A DNA stretch of 64,000 nt from Akanthomyces muscarius (GCF_028009165.1 NC_079241.1:3968001-4032000); one strand, 5' to 3'. Shown: positions 33,926 to 45,635, counted from the stretch's first letter. Numbers and translations are program-made. The notes: generated from the sequence alone by a model not told the origin.

Positions 33926-34847
33926 ATGGCCGCTGTACGCCGCAGCACCGTGGCCGCGATTTTCGTCAGCTTTGCTGCGCTGTGCGCCGCGTCCACCGAC
34001 GTGCCCAGCAGCAGCAGCGGCAGCAGTGGCAGCAGCCAGCCGACGACGACGACCGCCACGGTGCCGACGCCAGCTCCAATCGTCACTCCTGCCTTCTCTG
34101 CCAACGCGCACACGACGCACAAAGCGAAGCCCACGGGGCCAATCACGACCGCCCCCATATTCTTGCCGTACTATGACGACTCTGCGTGGTCCGCTCTCCG
34201 AGGCAGCATCCTATCCTCCGTATGTCGACTTTGGTGCGAGCTGCATCTCAGCGCAAGGCGTTGCTAACCGTGATACGGCCAGGATGATGTCAAAAACTGC
34301 ACGACATATACGATATTCTGCCGCAAGGAGCCCAGTCAGGCTTGCAACCTTGCTCTTGAATTTCCGTTCATCATTGTCGAAGGCCCCACGACTGTCGAAT
34401 TCCACGGCACATATACCTCCACCTTGTATGGCTCTACCCAAGGACTGCACATTTCCGTTGGACAAAAAGTGGCTAACAGAGCGCGTTTCTAGTATCGCCA
34501 ACATTGAATGCGATCTCGACGGACGAACGGCGGCGACATGCTCCGGCTATTCGAGCTACCGCTCCGGCTACAAGAACGGTCACGTCACTGGACCTACTGA
34601 GCTCTCCTGGACTTCCACTCTGAGCGGAACGGACGTTCAGTGGGGTGTGTTGACCATGGCGGACATCCCCAAACCGACTGGCGATAACGATGATTCGGCC
34701 GATATCACCATGGCGCCGACCGAGAATACGGCGCTGTTGTTTCTGCCGTCCGACACTCCGGTGAACGCGGCTAGCCCACAGGCTGTGTCGGCCTGGGCAG
34801 CCGTGGTGGTCGCAGCGAGTACCATTTTCGCGGGCTTGCTTCTCTAG
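33926..34847 (+). CDS. Secreted GPI-anchor candidate of unknown function
   Basis: Three exons (33926-34219, 34283-34425, 34493-34847) encode 263 residues. Intron donors are GTATGT and GTATGG. A signal peptide (MAAVRRSTVAAIFVSFAALC) is followed by a Ser/Gly/Thr/Pro-rich stretch (about residues 23-60). A folded region with several Cys comes next (KNCTTYTIFCRKEP, QACNLALEF, ANIECDLDG, AATCSGYSS). After a polar linker a hydrophobic end (SAWAAVVVAASTIFAGLLL) fits a GPI-attachment signal. I do not recognise the Cys domain. The structure is typical of fungal surface proteins of unknown function. The second intron's first exon base is set only by frame, so the residue at that join is less certain. 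Confidence 0.75.
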
Positions 34848-36365
34848 GTCGCGGCAGATACGAACGGACCACCAGTGGCATCCTTCTGGGAATGACTGTA
34901 CAGGCGAGTCAGTATTGGCTTACCCTCGAGCTATGAGCGAGAATTGGCATGGCATGGCATGCATGACACGGGTAGAAGCCCGTTTGGACAGAAGAGTTTA
35001 TACCCCCGATACAAATCAGTGCAACCTACGGGATGGTATGCACAGGCGTTTTTTCGATTCTTAATGGCGGCATCTTGGCGTTGTGTGTTTTTGTACCTTG
35101 GTACTCATTGCGCGGAGTCTGGACATGTTTCCCTCAGTTTTCCTGTTTCGAAGGCATACACCCTAGCTCTGTGGTTTTCGCAGACTTGGAAGACGTGGTA
35201 TTCCCAATGAATTTAGACATACGACAGCATCCTTACTGCTATTCGCATTCTACTGGTGATGATAATGTTTGCCAGACCATAACCAAAAGGTACCAGCTAC
35301 CCTGCATGTTTTTGAGCTGTAGCAGACGGCGGCATGCGGTGAGAGTGCGTATATGCAAGGCTGTCGGGGGCCGCAGATAAAAATAGATGACTGCATTGCT
35401 ACCCGACTGGATCTCACCCTCTCCTGCAGCGGTTTTTTCTTTTTCTTGTTCTGATGATCAAACAATAATCGTTTTCAACAAAATCCATTCAGAAAACGAG
35501 AGCTGGGAGTGGTGTGTTTTCCTCGTAGATGTGTCTTGTTATCTGACTAGCGTCATGCATGCTTAGAGTTAATCATGGTGAATACGATAGTGTTGGCCTG
35601 AGGAGCTGAAAAGGTGCAACCGACTTTTTTTTTTTTGTATTCTTCTAGATATCGTACTGTACATGGTATTCGAAAGGCCGAGAATAATATCCATCTGGTT
35701 TGAAGAGACGGTAATATGAGGCTTTGCAAGATTTGGAAGACTTCGGTTTGATGGATGATTTCAAGTGGTATACGCCACCGTCGACATCACATGCAGCCTT
35801 GGACATGGACATATAATCGACGGCATATCTAATCAGATCTTGAGGGTTGGTTTTCTTCTTTCTTCGCTGCAGGGCCGTCTTCCCTCGCAGACACAGTCAA
35901 GCAGCACGTTTCAATGGCCCAAGGCTCCAATTCGCAGCTGGCCCCGATTCGGGGTGCGGCGGGCCCGACACGAGAAGGCCGGGTAGGTCCTCCTCGCATC
36001 GCCATCTCACCCACCAGCCAGCCGGTGGAGCTTGTGTTTGCTGGCAGCAAGCCCGCCAGGTCGGTGAATACGGCCCTCAGACTACAAATCTGGAGAGCCC
36101 CTCGAAAAGCTACCAGAAGCGGCTTAGCAAGAAACGTGGCATTCGGACTAGGCCCGGTCGAACAAGAAGCCAAGGATGAGGGGAAACATCGTCACAAGCA
36201 AAGAAGGCATCGGAAACCCTCTCTGGAGATAATCCTGGGGAAGCCGAGGAGTGGCGCTTTTGCATGGGATTTGGGGGAAAAGGCGCCGCCTCTACTTACT
36301 TCCCTCATGCCGAACAGGCGGCGGGGGCCATGCAGACGTGAGAATATCATTCCCGCCGCCGAGGC

Positions 36366-36368
<3 letters not shown>

Positions 36369-36410
<42 letters not shown>
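36369..36410. repeat. TG dinucleotide microsatellite
   Basis: Twenty-one perfect TG units in non-coding sequence. Confidence 0.95.
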
Positions 36411-36413
<3 letters not shown>

Positions 36414-37538
36414 GCGCCAGCGGCGACGTCGGCCGGGATGGAGATGCCGCGCCTCGTCCGTTGAGGGAGGCAGGGATTCTACCCCGCGCCCGCCACTACA
36501 CCCATCCATGTCTTTTTTTTTTTCTTCCTTGGCTCTTCTCGTTCGGACTAACTTAGAGACTTGTATGTAGGCTTCAGTTGTGGTGGTGGTTTGTGCGCCT
36601 TTTCTTGCAGTTTTCTTGGGCTTGGGGTTTGGGTAGCCAAGAGGTTGGCTCCGGCACTAGGGAAAGCTAGCTCAGATCGTGGATGTATGGAATCAACTCC
36701 GCACCCGCCCAGTGTTTACTGGTAGCCAGCAGGTCAAGCGGGAATGCCATTCACGGTTCTACGGTAAATAAAACGGAATATTGAATGGTCGACAATGTAC
36801 AATCTACAATGGGCTCCATTGAGCTGAAGAAACGGGAAGCCAAGAATGCAAGTCGCTGCATTGATGCTGTTCTTGTCTCGTCTGCCGTCAGCGCCTTGGC
36901 AAGTCGTCGTTGGGCTGCTCGGTGCTTTGAGAAGCCGGCGTGCCAATGTTCGGTTTTAGTGTTGAAGGATTACTATGGGCTTTGTCGTGTTGCAAGCCTC
37001 GCCGGACGAGGCGGGATGGTGGCATGAGGTTATGGGTGTAATCAGCCACCAAGCCCAAGTTGGGCAGTGAGTGAGAGCCGCGCAAGAGAGAAAACGGAGC
37101 ACAAACAGGGTGGCAAGGATGGTAGGGACTGGCCATCGCATCGATAAGCCTCGTACGGAGAAGCACGTAATGGGTTCATCGATGACGAGAGCAGGAGACG
37201 ATCGGTAAAATTCAGGAAGAGTGCCAGCAGAAATACAATACAAGGTTCCGAAACTTGGAAACATGTTGTATGGGAATATCAATTGAGGTTGGGGCAATGC
37301 TAGACCAAGCTACAAATGGGCAATGATGGCCGAAAACTGCAAATCGTCCGCCGATATGCAGCTTGTGATATGCACATCTCTACCGCTCGTGAGCGTCTGC
37401 AGCGAGCGCCGATTGCATGCGGCGCGGCCGTGAGCGTCGGAGTTGTACATATGTGTCGCAGCATTTGGTCCCCCCCGAGGGCGAGGACCGTGGGCGGTCT
37501 ATTCGGCCGGAACCCTGGCTTACACAGAGCGGAGGAGA

Positions 37539-37556
37539 GGGGGGGGGGGGGGGGGG
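37539..37556. repeat. Poly-G tract
   Basis: Eighteen consecutive G residues; the exact length may suffer from sequencing error. Confidence 0.85.
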
Positions 37557-39361
37557 ACCGCAAAGGTTAATTCACGAGCGGCAGGCTGGGATGACGAGAC
37601 TAGTGATTTCTAGCTGGGTTTGCGTTGTGGAGTGGCGAGGCTGGCCGGGGGAGGATACACGGATGGGGGGTTGGAGAAAAAAGAAAAAGAGACATGAACG
37701 ACCAGCTAGAACAAATAGGGAATCAATTGGAAGGCTATATCTGAAGCCAGATTGTTCGTTATTGTGGGCAAGGACATTGCTTTACGAATAGACAGCAGAC
37801 CAATGTCAATGGTGTGTAGAGAGGAGAGGAAACAAGAAAGAGCAAGGACGGAAAAACAGAAGAAACAGACAGTACGGGAGTGAGAGTGACATTGTGAATA
37901 GACTTTCTTCAGGCCAGATCAGCACCGAAATTATTGGTGATACGATCAGATGGCCCGATGTCGAGGCACGGCCGCCAGGTGCAGTCGGCCTCGGTCGTGT
38001 TTCGAGACGGTGACCGGGGTGTCAAGTGTGCGCTCCCCCCTCGCAGTGTTTTGCGCAGCACACGGTTGATGTCTCAGCTGGACGCACTGGATTTTGCTTT
38101 GAAAGTTTTTTTTTGTTCGTTTTAGGACGGATTACAGAAGCGTCGTGCTGCATGACAAGGTAGGGATACTGGGAGAGGTGTCAAGATGAGACAGGGCATC
38201 GAGACGACGAGACGACGTCCGTCCTGCTTCCTGGAGAGATGGAGCCAGCCACTTGCTTCTGGCAGCGAAGCAGGGCAGTTTTTACTTCCTTTCCAGTGGC
38301 CGCTTCGTTTGGGCAGGAAGCCTCGTTTGGAGCATCAGCAAAAAGCCAGGCCCGAGACAAAAAGGCGGCTCAGCGGCTGGGGGCTAGCAGGGAAGCTTGC
38401 TGTATTTTTAGTGATCGTTGCCCCCCTGTAGACGGACCCGTGGCGGGGCTCCAGGGCCGGCTTGCCACCGTCTCTGGCGCCCAGCTACCTTGGGTCTAGC
38501 GCTGGGACGGACAAGCTTTGGCTCCTTGGCTGGCTTCCAAGCTCCCTACCTACCTCTCCGATGATGACGCCCGCTCCCCGGCCACTCGAGCGAGGTTGCA
38601 AGGCCAGCATGGGGAGCATCCACATCCTACCGGAGGGCTGCTAGTGTACATATGTACGGTCACTGGTGGGAAAAAGAAGTGGTTTCTGGTGCGTCTTCTG
38701 GCAGCCAAGCAGCCCTGTCCACTGGCTGGGTCCTGGCTGGGGATGGGTTGCCGCCTGCGACGCCAGCCAATGGGTGGGCCAGCAAAACAAAAGAGGCGGG
38801 ACAAGGCTCGTTCCCTCTCTCGCACCACGCATCATGGCTATAGTCGGAATAATACAGTGGCTGGTAAAGAGTCACCAGTTCCTCCCGCCATTATGATTGA
38901 CAGCCATTGTATTATAAACACACGCAAAAAAGGGGTCCAGATTCAGGAACAATCGGCCATTGTCAGATGTCATGACCCGTGGAGGGGGCTTCCTGTGTCT
39001 CTTGTGTCCAAGTGTCCAAACTCGCGACGAAAAAACACATGGGCTGGCTAGGCCCATCGTCCATTCACTAGTTACTCCGTACTTGCTCACGGACTGCTAC
39101 GCTGATGATGCACGTCACGGAAACACACCCTCCCCCAGACGGGTTTCGCTCCAAAATGGCAGCGACTAGGTAGATGGCCAAGGAACCAGAGCAACAAGCT
39201 GCAGTCACCAACGAGTCAACGATGCCGGCAAAACCCACCCGCCCTTCTCGGTATCATCCCATCCCGGGGGCGGCGCGCCCATCCATCTCGTCCAGTCGTC
39301 GGCCGCCAGCCGCTGCTCGTATCAAACACAGTTCGTCTCACCCGAGGACCGGGGGGCTTTT

Positions 39362-39397
39362 CACTTGCACTTGCACTGGCACTGGCACTGGCACTGG
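39362..39397. repeat. CACTKG hexamer array
   Basis: Two CACTTG units followed directly by four CACTGG units, in non-coding sequence upstream of the GH76 gene. Confidence 0.9.
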
Positions 39398-39800
39398 CGT
39401 CAAAGAGAGTCAACGTTGGCTATCCTCTTTTTGGGGGCTGCGGAAACTCAGTGCCAATCGCTCCGAGGCATCACACCCACACGGCACTCCTCTCTCCCAT
39501 GTCCCACCACTTTCAATTATATCATTCTTTTATTCTTTTATTCTTCTTAGCCCTATTCCTAGCTTAGCTGTCAAGCCAGAAACCCCCTCCCTCCTCATCC
39601 GTATCCACCGAGTACGAAGCATGCCCGTCTTGGGCGTGTCGCTTCATCTTTTTCCATGCACCGTCAGCCAATCCGCGCCCCTCTTTCGTCTCGATCTAGT
39701 CAATAGACTCGCAAAGCCTTGCCAGAAGAAGAAGAAAAATTAAGGCACAGACTTGGGTGAAGAATAAAATAAAATAATAAATGATTAAATCAAACAAACC

Positions 39801-39824
39801 CATGCACACATGCACACATGCACA
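39801..39824. repeat. CATGCACA octamer array
   Basis: Three perfect tandem copies of CATGCACA, non-coding. Confidence 0.9.
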
Positions 39825-40617
39825 CGCGCTCTTGTCCAACACACACTCCCCCGTAGCCTGAACGCCTCTGTAACCGCCCATCGGCCCTGTTTTTTCCCAC
39901 TCTTGCTACTGGCTTCCCTTTTTCCTTTAAAGACTGGCCGCCGCGCTCCAAAACGACTGGTTCTCGTTGTTTCCGTGTCAAACAAGGTCCCGGATTCTAT
40001 TTTTCCCTTCTACTTCTCTTGGATCCCATTCGAGAACACATGCGCTGTCAGACCTGCCACCCCCTTTGATCTACGACGTCGTCTATCCTCCACCCAAGCC
40101 TTGCAGCAAACCTACCTGCCCACAGGCGGGTCTTCGTATTCACCAGCCTTCGACTTCCTGCCATCTATTATTCCTAGTTTGTCGATACAAGTTTTCTTTG
40201 TCTTCTTTTTTTCTTTTTCTGCTTCACTTATAAGTTGCTTGCTTGCTGTTGTATATTTCATTTCTTTCTGCTCGATTTTGTGTGCGCTTGTCCGTATTTC
40301 TCTTCTGTCTATACTCACTTGGCTGCCGCCGGTCCGTTTCACAGGCTTGCTCCTCCCCTGCTCTAGGTCGGCGCCTATTACACCTTCTCGTCCAATCCCA
40401 TTCTTCATATTGGGCTTGCTGGGTTAGGACAATTGATTTATTTCAATCCTTCCTTCTACATATTTCTTCTTCTTTGCAACATTTCTTCTCCCCTACTTGC
40501 TCCCTCAATTGGATTCTTCGCCCTGGTTCGGTCCATCCTGCATATCGCGCCGAGCTACCTACCTAGACTCCTGCTCACAACTCGCTCGCGCCGCACTCGT
40601 CGTCTCTCGTCGCAGAA

Positions 40618-42688
40618 ATGAAGCTCATTACCATCTTGCCGCTGCTGGGCTCAGCTTCGGCCGCCGTCATGCTGCCCAAGGAACTTGATGTTCAAGATAC
40701 CAGTATGTCTGCTTCCACACCACCATCCCCAACTTACACTAACACGTGGGGTATCAGGGTCCATCCGCAACGTCGCTGCCACCATAGCCCACGACACAAT
40801 GTCATACTATCAGGGCAACACTACGTCCGAGCCCAGAGCCATTGGAAATGTCAACCGTCCTTACTACTGGTGGGTGGCTGGTGCTCTCTGGGGCATGATG
40901 ATTGACTATTATCATGTCACCGAGGACCCCAGCTACAACCACGTCGTCCTCGATGCGCTCCTCGCCAAGGTCAATCTCGGCCCCGACAACAACTACCTGC
41001 CGCCTGAGCACGCCGACGAGGAAGGCAACGATGATCTCTTCTTCTGGGGAAATGCTGTCCTTTCGGCTGCCGAGAACAACTTCCCTCAGCCCAACAAGGA
41101 ACTCCCCTCGTGGCTTGACATCAGCAAGAACGTCTTCAAATGGCTCGAGTCCAAGTGGGACACCAACCATTGCGATGGCGGCGTCTTTTGGCAAATTCTC
41201 GAAAGCAACCCCAACGGCCTCAACTACAAAAACAGCATCAGCAACGGCGGCTTCTTCCAACTCGCTGCCCGTCTTGCCCGCGCCACCAACGACGACCAAT
41301 ACGTTCAGTGGGCGCAAAAGATTTGGGACTGGTCTTGGGACAAGAACTTGATCGATCACGACCTTTACCGCATCTACGACGGTGTCGACATTCGCGATCA
41401 GTGCTCAAAGCCCAACAAAGCTTCCTACACATACCTTAGTGGCATCTACCTGTACGGTGCTTCTGTCCTGGCCAACCACACTGGCAAGTCCGAATGGTCT
41501 GACCGCGCTGAGAAGCTTCTCGACGGTGCTAGCTGGTTCTTCTACAGCGATGGCGATAATAAGGATGTCATGTACGAAGGCGCTTGCGAACCCATCGACT
41601 CTTGCTTCAAGGGCAACGCCGACATGACCACTTTCAAGGGCTACCTGGCCGACCTGATGTGGAAGAGCGCCGTTATGCAGCCCTCTCTCCACTCCAAGGT
41701 TGCTGAATGGCTCATTCCCACCGCCAAGGCCGCAGCTCAATCTTGTCAGGGCGGCAAGTCCAATACTGAATGCGGCATGAAGTGGTCTACTGGCGGCTTC
41801 GATGGCCAGACAAACCTGGGCCCTCAGATGAATGCTCTTGGTGCCGTTCAAGGTCTCCTCATCGATTCGTCTGCTCCTCCCATGCAGGGCGGTGGCATCG
41901 CCCGAAACTACGACGCCAATTTTGCGGCTGTTGACCCCAACCGAACCGATGCTTCAGCTTCTACCTCGACGACGACGACTACCCCGACGGAAACTAGTAC
42001 GTCTGAGACGAGCACATCCACCGAGACCGAGACCCCTACACCTACCAGTACTCCTACACCTACACCTACAACCACATCATCCACATCCACCGAGACGACC
42101 ACTTCTGATATTCCTACCTCCACTCCAGAGCCCACCACTACTTCGTCTACACCTGAGCCCACCTCTACGCCTGAGCCCACCAGTTCGACGTCCGAAACTC
42201 CCACCACCACGAGTTCCACCTCCGAGAGTTCTAGCTCCGAATCAACCACCTTTGTCACTTCAACAAGCACTACTCCTACCCCGACCGAGACCCCGACTGA
42301 GACTCCGACTGAGACCCCGACTTCGAGCGAGAGCAGCGAGACTTTGACCACTGAAACTAGTGAGTTGCCAACAACGTCTTGCCCGTCTTGCACCGCCTCA
42401 GAGTCCACCACCGCCACCGACATTACCCTCACTCTCGCGCCCACTTCAGAACCCTGCTCAACCTTTTACACATCCTCGCCTTCGTCGCACCACTCCATCT
42501 CCTCATTCTTCTCCATGCCCAACCAATCCTATCCTGGAACTGGGCTGCCTTCTTCTGGTCTAACACACAGTATAGCTACAATGCCATCTCCGACCGACGA
42601 GTCCGCCGCCACCACCGGTTATACCAACCACGTCTCCGTTGCTGTGGCTGTCGCCTTTGCTTCGGTTTTGGTAAACTGGCTGGCATAA
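40618..42688 (+). CDS. Dfg5/Dcw1-type GH76 endo-1,6-alpha-mannanase, GPI-anchored
   Basis: Two exons (40618-40702 and 40758-42688) give 671 residues. GH76 Dfg5/Dcw1 enzymes act on the alpha-1,6-mannan of GPI glycans and are thought to cross-link GPI proteins to the cell wall. A signal peptide (MKLITILPLLGSASAAV) precedes the catalytic domain, which starts SIRNVAATIAHDTMSYYQG. The paired catalytic Asp residues lie in EGNDDLFFWG (D120, D121). Trp/Tyr-rich helices follow (RPYYWWVAGALWG, CDGGVFWQ, SGIYLYGASVL). From about residue 430 the protein becomes a long Ser/Thr/Pro/Glu-rich stalk, then ends in a hydrophobic GPI-signal-like segment (HVSVAVAVAFASVLVNWLA). The stalk of roughly 200 residues is longer than in minimal Dfg5 proteins, so the enzyme may reach into the wall. 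Confidence 0.93.
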
Positions 42689-43033
42689 ACGACTCGGTCT
42701 TCGGATGTAGTACTAACAGTTTTTGATGACTTTTTTTTTTATGATTTATGATGTTCATTTTTATGGTTGCATAATTGGTTTGCGTTATTCCATTTTTTTT
42801 GGAAGGAGTTTTCATGCATCATCGCGCTCAATACATGGCAGCACTAGAGGCCCACGACACGTGGCAGGCTTGATTGCTAGAGGCGACTCTTTGGATAGAC
42901 ATAACGAAAAGTAGGATGGTTCCGGCATAAAATGCCGGTGACGAATATTGGCAGATATTTACATATCATCTATAAATTCTATTTAAATTATCAATGCGCT
43001 TGCGTATCGTGTATCCCATCGTCTACGGCTGTA
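42689..43033. other. Spacer between convergent genes
   Basis: A short A/T-rich 3' flank between the GH76 gene and HIS5. No gene is seen. Confidence 0.5.
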
Positions 43034-44317
43034 TCATTGGCCTCTAGTTTTCGCTAATACATTTTTCAGTGAAGAGAGAAAACGAGTAACCTCCTCTTCT
43101 GTTCCAACAGTAATGCGCAGGCAGCCCAGGCAGCCGTGCTCCTTGCCGCGGAAGCGAACGACGACGCCCTGGTTTTCCGCCAGCACCGAGTAGACCTTGT
43201 GCGCTACCTCGTTGTCCGGCTCGCCCGCGGCATTGAGCATCTCATACAGCAAAAAGTTGCTCTCGGTGCCGCCACGCAGCCTGCCGACGCCGGGGATGGT
43301 GGGCAGCTCCCGCACCAGGCGGTCGCGCTGCGCCACGATGTTGGCACGGTTCGTCCGCATGACGGCCAGCCCCTCGGCGCCGACTGCCGCCGACGCCAGC
43401 GCGCTGGTCGGGCTAGAGATGTTGTACGGGGCCTTGAGGTTGTTGAGGACCTGCGCAATCTCGGGCGAGGTAAAGGCGGCCCCGAGGCGGATGCCGGCCA
43501 TGCCAAACGCCTTGGAGAGGGTCTGCATGACGACGAGGTTGGGGTACTCGGCGACGAGCTCGGCAAGGGATGCGTCGTCGGGGGCAAAGTCGACGTAGGC
43601 CTCGTCGACGACGACGACGCCGTTCCACGTCGGGTGCGCGAGGATCTTTTCGACATCCGCCTTGCTGAGCAGCGCGCCGGTCGGGTTGCCCGGCGAGCAA
43701 AAGTACGCGAGCTTGATGGTCTCGCTGCCCGGCGCGGAGAGGACGTCGCTGATGCTGGGGACGTCGAGGGCGAAGCTCGGCGCGGGCCGCAGCGGCACCT
43801 TGACGAGGGCCACGTCGTTGACCTGCGCCGAGACCGAGTACATGCCGTAGGTGGGCGGGCAGGTGAGGATGCGGTCGCGGCCGGGCACGCAGAAGCAACG
43901 CAGCAGCGCGTCAATAGCCTCGTCGGAGCCGACGCCGACAAAGAGGTGGTCGGGCGTCAGCGTCTTGGGCGTGTGGGCGTGGGTGTTGCGCAGTGAGCAC
44001 AGGAGCTGCTTGAGGTCGCGCTGGTGGGGGTCGGGGTAGCGGTGGAGGCCGAGCCAGTCGATCGACGACGAGGACGAGGAAGAGATGGCGGGCGGCAGGG
44101 ATGGGCCAAAGGCATTTTCGTTGGCGTCGAGGAGGATGTTGGTGCCGTCGTCCTTGTAGTCGCTGGAGAAGAGGGTTTTGGATCAGACGGTGCGTGCCTA
44201 AGAGTATGGATGGTTTGGCTGGGGGGTAAGCAGCAGCACTTACTCTCTGGCGCAACGGTACGGCTCCAGAGCGAGAATGTTGGGCCGCGCGCAGGTCGCG
44301 AGATTAAAGGCCGGCAT
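43034..44317 (-). CDS. HIS5: Histidinol-phosphate aminotransferase
   Basis: Two exons (44317-44244 and 44162-43034) give 400 residues, the expected size. This PLP enzyme converts imidazole-acetol phosphate and glutamate to histidinol phosphate in histidine synthesis. Characteristic blocks are DDGTNILLDANENAFGPS near the N-terminus, HRYPDPHQRDLK, the cofactor-binding FVGVGSDEAIDAL, AYFCSPGNPTGALLS, VVVDEAYVDFA and the Schiff-base Lys in TLSKAFGMAGIRLG (about K242). The end has CLRITVGTEEEVTRFL. The intron lies between the N-terminal helix (ALEPYRCAR) and the DDYKDDG block. A TGACTC element about 160 bp upstream fits control by the CPC1/Gcn4 amino-acid starvation factor. The identification is firm. 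Confidence 0.95.
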
Positions 44318-44774
44318 GGTGATGGTGGTGATGGAGGGGGAGGGGCAGCGAGCTGTCAAGGTTTTTTATTTCTCGCAGACGCTCGAGGTCAATTGGCGCC
44401 CACTGTCGTCGCTTTGTAGTAGATGAATGGCTTGCGGTGATGATTTTTAAAGCAAAACGTGAGTGTGTGTCAACGAGGTGACTCTTTGTCGATAATAGCG
44501 TGCGTAGAGAAAAAGTTGAGGGTGAATGATTCCGGCGGCGCCGAACCCGGAGAGCTTTGTCACCGCGGGGCTTCCTGATGCGCCAGTGGGGCCGGGAGCT
44601 TGAGAGTCACAGCTCCGCCCAGCGGGCAGCGGCATGTTGTCTATCATGGTTCGTGTGATCTAATGAGTTCGTTTCTCATTCTATGTCTCAAATTCTATGC
44701 TAAATATGAAGAAGAAGAAAAGTGCATCCAAGTCAATCGCTAAAATATGTGGCGCGGCAAACAGGCTCCGGCTG
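44318..44774. other. HIS5 promoter and 3' flank of the next gene
   Basis: A 457-bp spacer containing a TGACTC motif and the 3' end region of the minus-strand membrane-protein gene. No gene is seen. Confidence 0.5.
44479..44484 (+). promoter_or_regulatory. Possible CPC1/Gcn4 site upstream of HIS5
   Basis: The hexamer TGACTC lies 162 bp upstream of the HIS5 start. It matches the core of the TGACTCA site bound by Gcn4/CPC1, the general amino-acid-control factor known to activate histidine genes. The seventh base differs and a single hexamer can occur by chance, so this rests mostly on context. Confidence 0.35.
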
Positions 44775-45635
44775 TCACAAATGAAATCCAAAGAGAAATA
44801 GGCATCGCTTCTTCAGAAACTGCCCATGAATGACAATCCGCCACACCACCATCGCCGAGCCCATGCAGCCCGCAATCAGCGGAATGAGCTGCCCGACCGA
44901 GTCCAGGTCGGCGCGGCCTACCTTTTTCACGCCGTTCTCGCGAATGAGGTACTCGACCGCCATGGCCGACAGCACCAGCAGGCCCGCCGACAGCATCAGC
45001 AGCGCGAGCTCGATGCGCGGCCGGCCCTTCCTCTGGCGCGCGTTCGCCGCGAGGCCGCTCTCGAAGCCCGTCCGGAAGCGCGCCACGAGGAGGTGCAGCC
45101 AGTACCCGAGGAGCGCGACGCAGGTGACGAGCCCGAGCACGGACAGGACCTTGCCCAGCACGCGGAACCAGCCGTCAAACGTGGTGCGCCCGAAAAAGGC
45201 AACCTCCTGGCAGCCGCCGCCGTTCTCGACGCCCATGATGTCGATGCCCGTGAACCAGAACCAGCAGCCGTAGGCGGCCAAGGCCGTGTAGAAGAAGAGC
45301 CGCGCGGCGCCGGACAGCGAGTGGAGGTGGCTGACGCCGTCGCCGGTGACGCTGGAGAGGGAGCCGCAAAGCAGGAACTGCGTGATGACGGCGGCGGACG
45401 GGTGCGGCGTCGTGGTGGTCGTGGTGGCGTGCGTGCTCTCGGTGCAGAGACCGATGAAGACGGCGAGCTGGATGATGAGGTTGGTGGTGCGCAGGCCGGC
45501 CTCGCTGCGCGGCTCAAAGACGGTCGACAGAAGGGTCGCGATCCATTGGGCGTATAGACCGACGCGCACGCCGACGCCGTACAGGTCCGAGTTGCCCTGG
45601 TAGGTGCAGCCGCCGTCGTCGCGCGCCGCGAGCAT
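44775..45635 (-). CDS. Polytopic membrane protein, paralogue of the 46586 gene
   Basis: One exon encodes 286 residues. I do not recognise a named family. It has about six hydrophobic segments and a short N-terminus with the block CTYQGNSDLYGVGVRVGLYAQ. Later blocks are CWFWFTGIDIMG followed by a Cys in ENGGGCQEVAFFG, then DGWFRVLGKVL. The same three blocks, in the same order, occur in the divergent gene at 46586, so the two are paralogues. The last segments (AGLLVLSAMAVEYLIRENGV and QLIPLIAGCMGSAMVVW) are also hydrophobic. A DLYGxGxRxGxYxQ start is something I recall in other fungal membrane proteins of unknown function. It shares a 950-bp upstream region with its paralogue. Localisation is probably plasma membrane or endomembrane. 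Confidence 0.75.
   Translation of the reverse strand: MLAARDDGGCTYQGNSDLYGVGVRVGLYAQWIATLLSTVFEPRSEAGLRTTNLIIQLAVFIGLCTESTHATTTTTTPHPSAAVITQFLLCGSLSSVTGDGVSHLHSLSGAARLFFYTALAAYGCWFWFTGIDIMGVENGGGCQEVAFFGRTTFDGWFRVLGKVLSVLGLVTCVALLGYWLHLLVARFRTGFESGLAANARQRKGRPRIELALLMLSAGLLVLSAMAVEYLIRENGVKKVGRADLDSVGQLIPLIAGCMGSAMVVWRIVIHGQFLKKRCLFLFGFHL

Larger units (their letters stand above)
34848..40617. other. 5.8 kb gene-free stretch with simple repeats
   Basis: This is the largest gap in the window. Open frames here are short, overlap on both strands and carry low-complexity or simple-repeat translations, so I call none. It holds a TG dinucleotide repeat, a long G run, a CACTKG hexamer array, an 8-bp CATGCACA array, a TACTGGTA at 36717-36724 and a TACTCCGTA at 39073-39081. 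From about 39480 the plus strand is strongly C/T-rich, typical of a long promoter and leader for the GH76 gene at 40618. A non-coding transcript cannot be ruled out. Confidence 0.5.

Noticed and set aside
35914..36411. Plus-strand frame of 165 codons
   Set aside because: It ends in a Cys-Val run encoded by the TG microsatellite and lacks any motif.
41908..42444. Minus-strand Val/Ser-rich frame of 178 codons
   Set aside because: It is a shadow of the Thr/Ser/Pro stalk of the GH76 enzyme.
43136..43996. Plus-strand open frame of 286 codons
   Set aside because: It lies antisense to HIS5, whose conserved aminotransferase blocks are continuous on the other strand.
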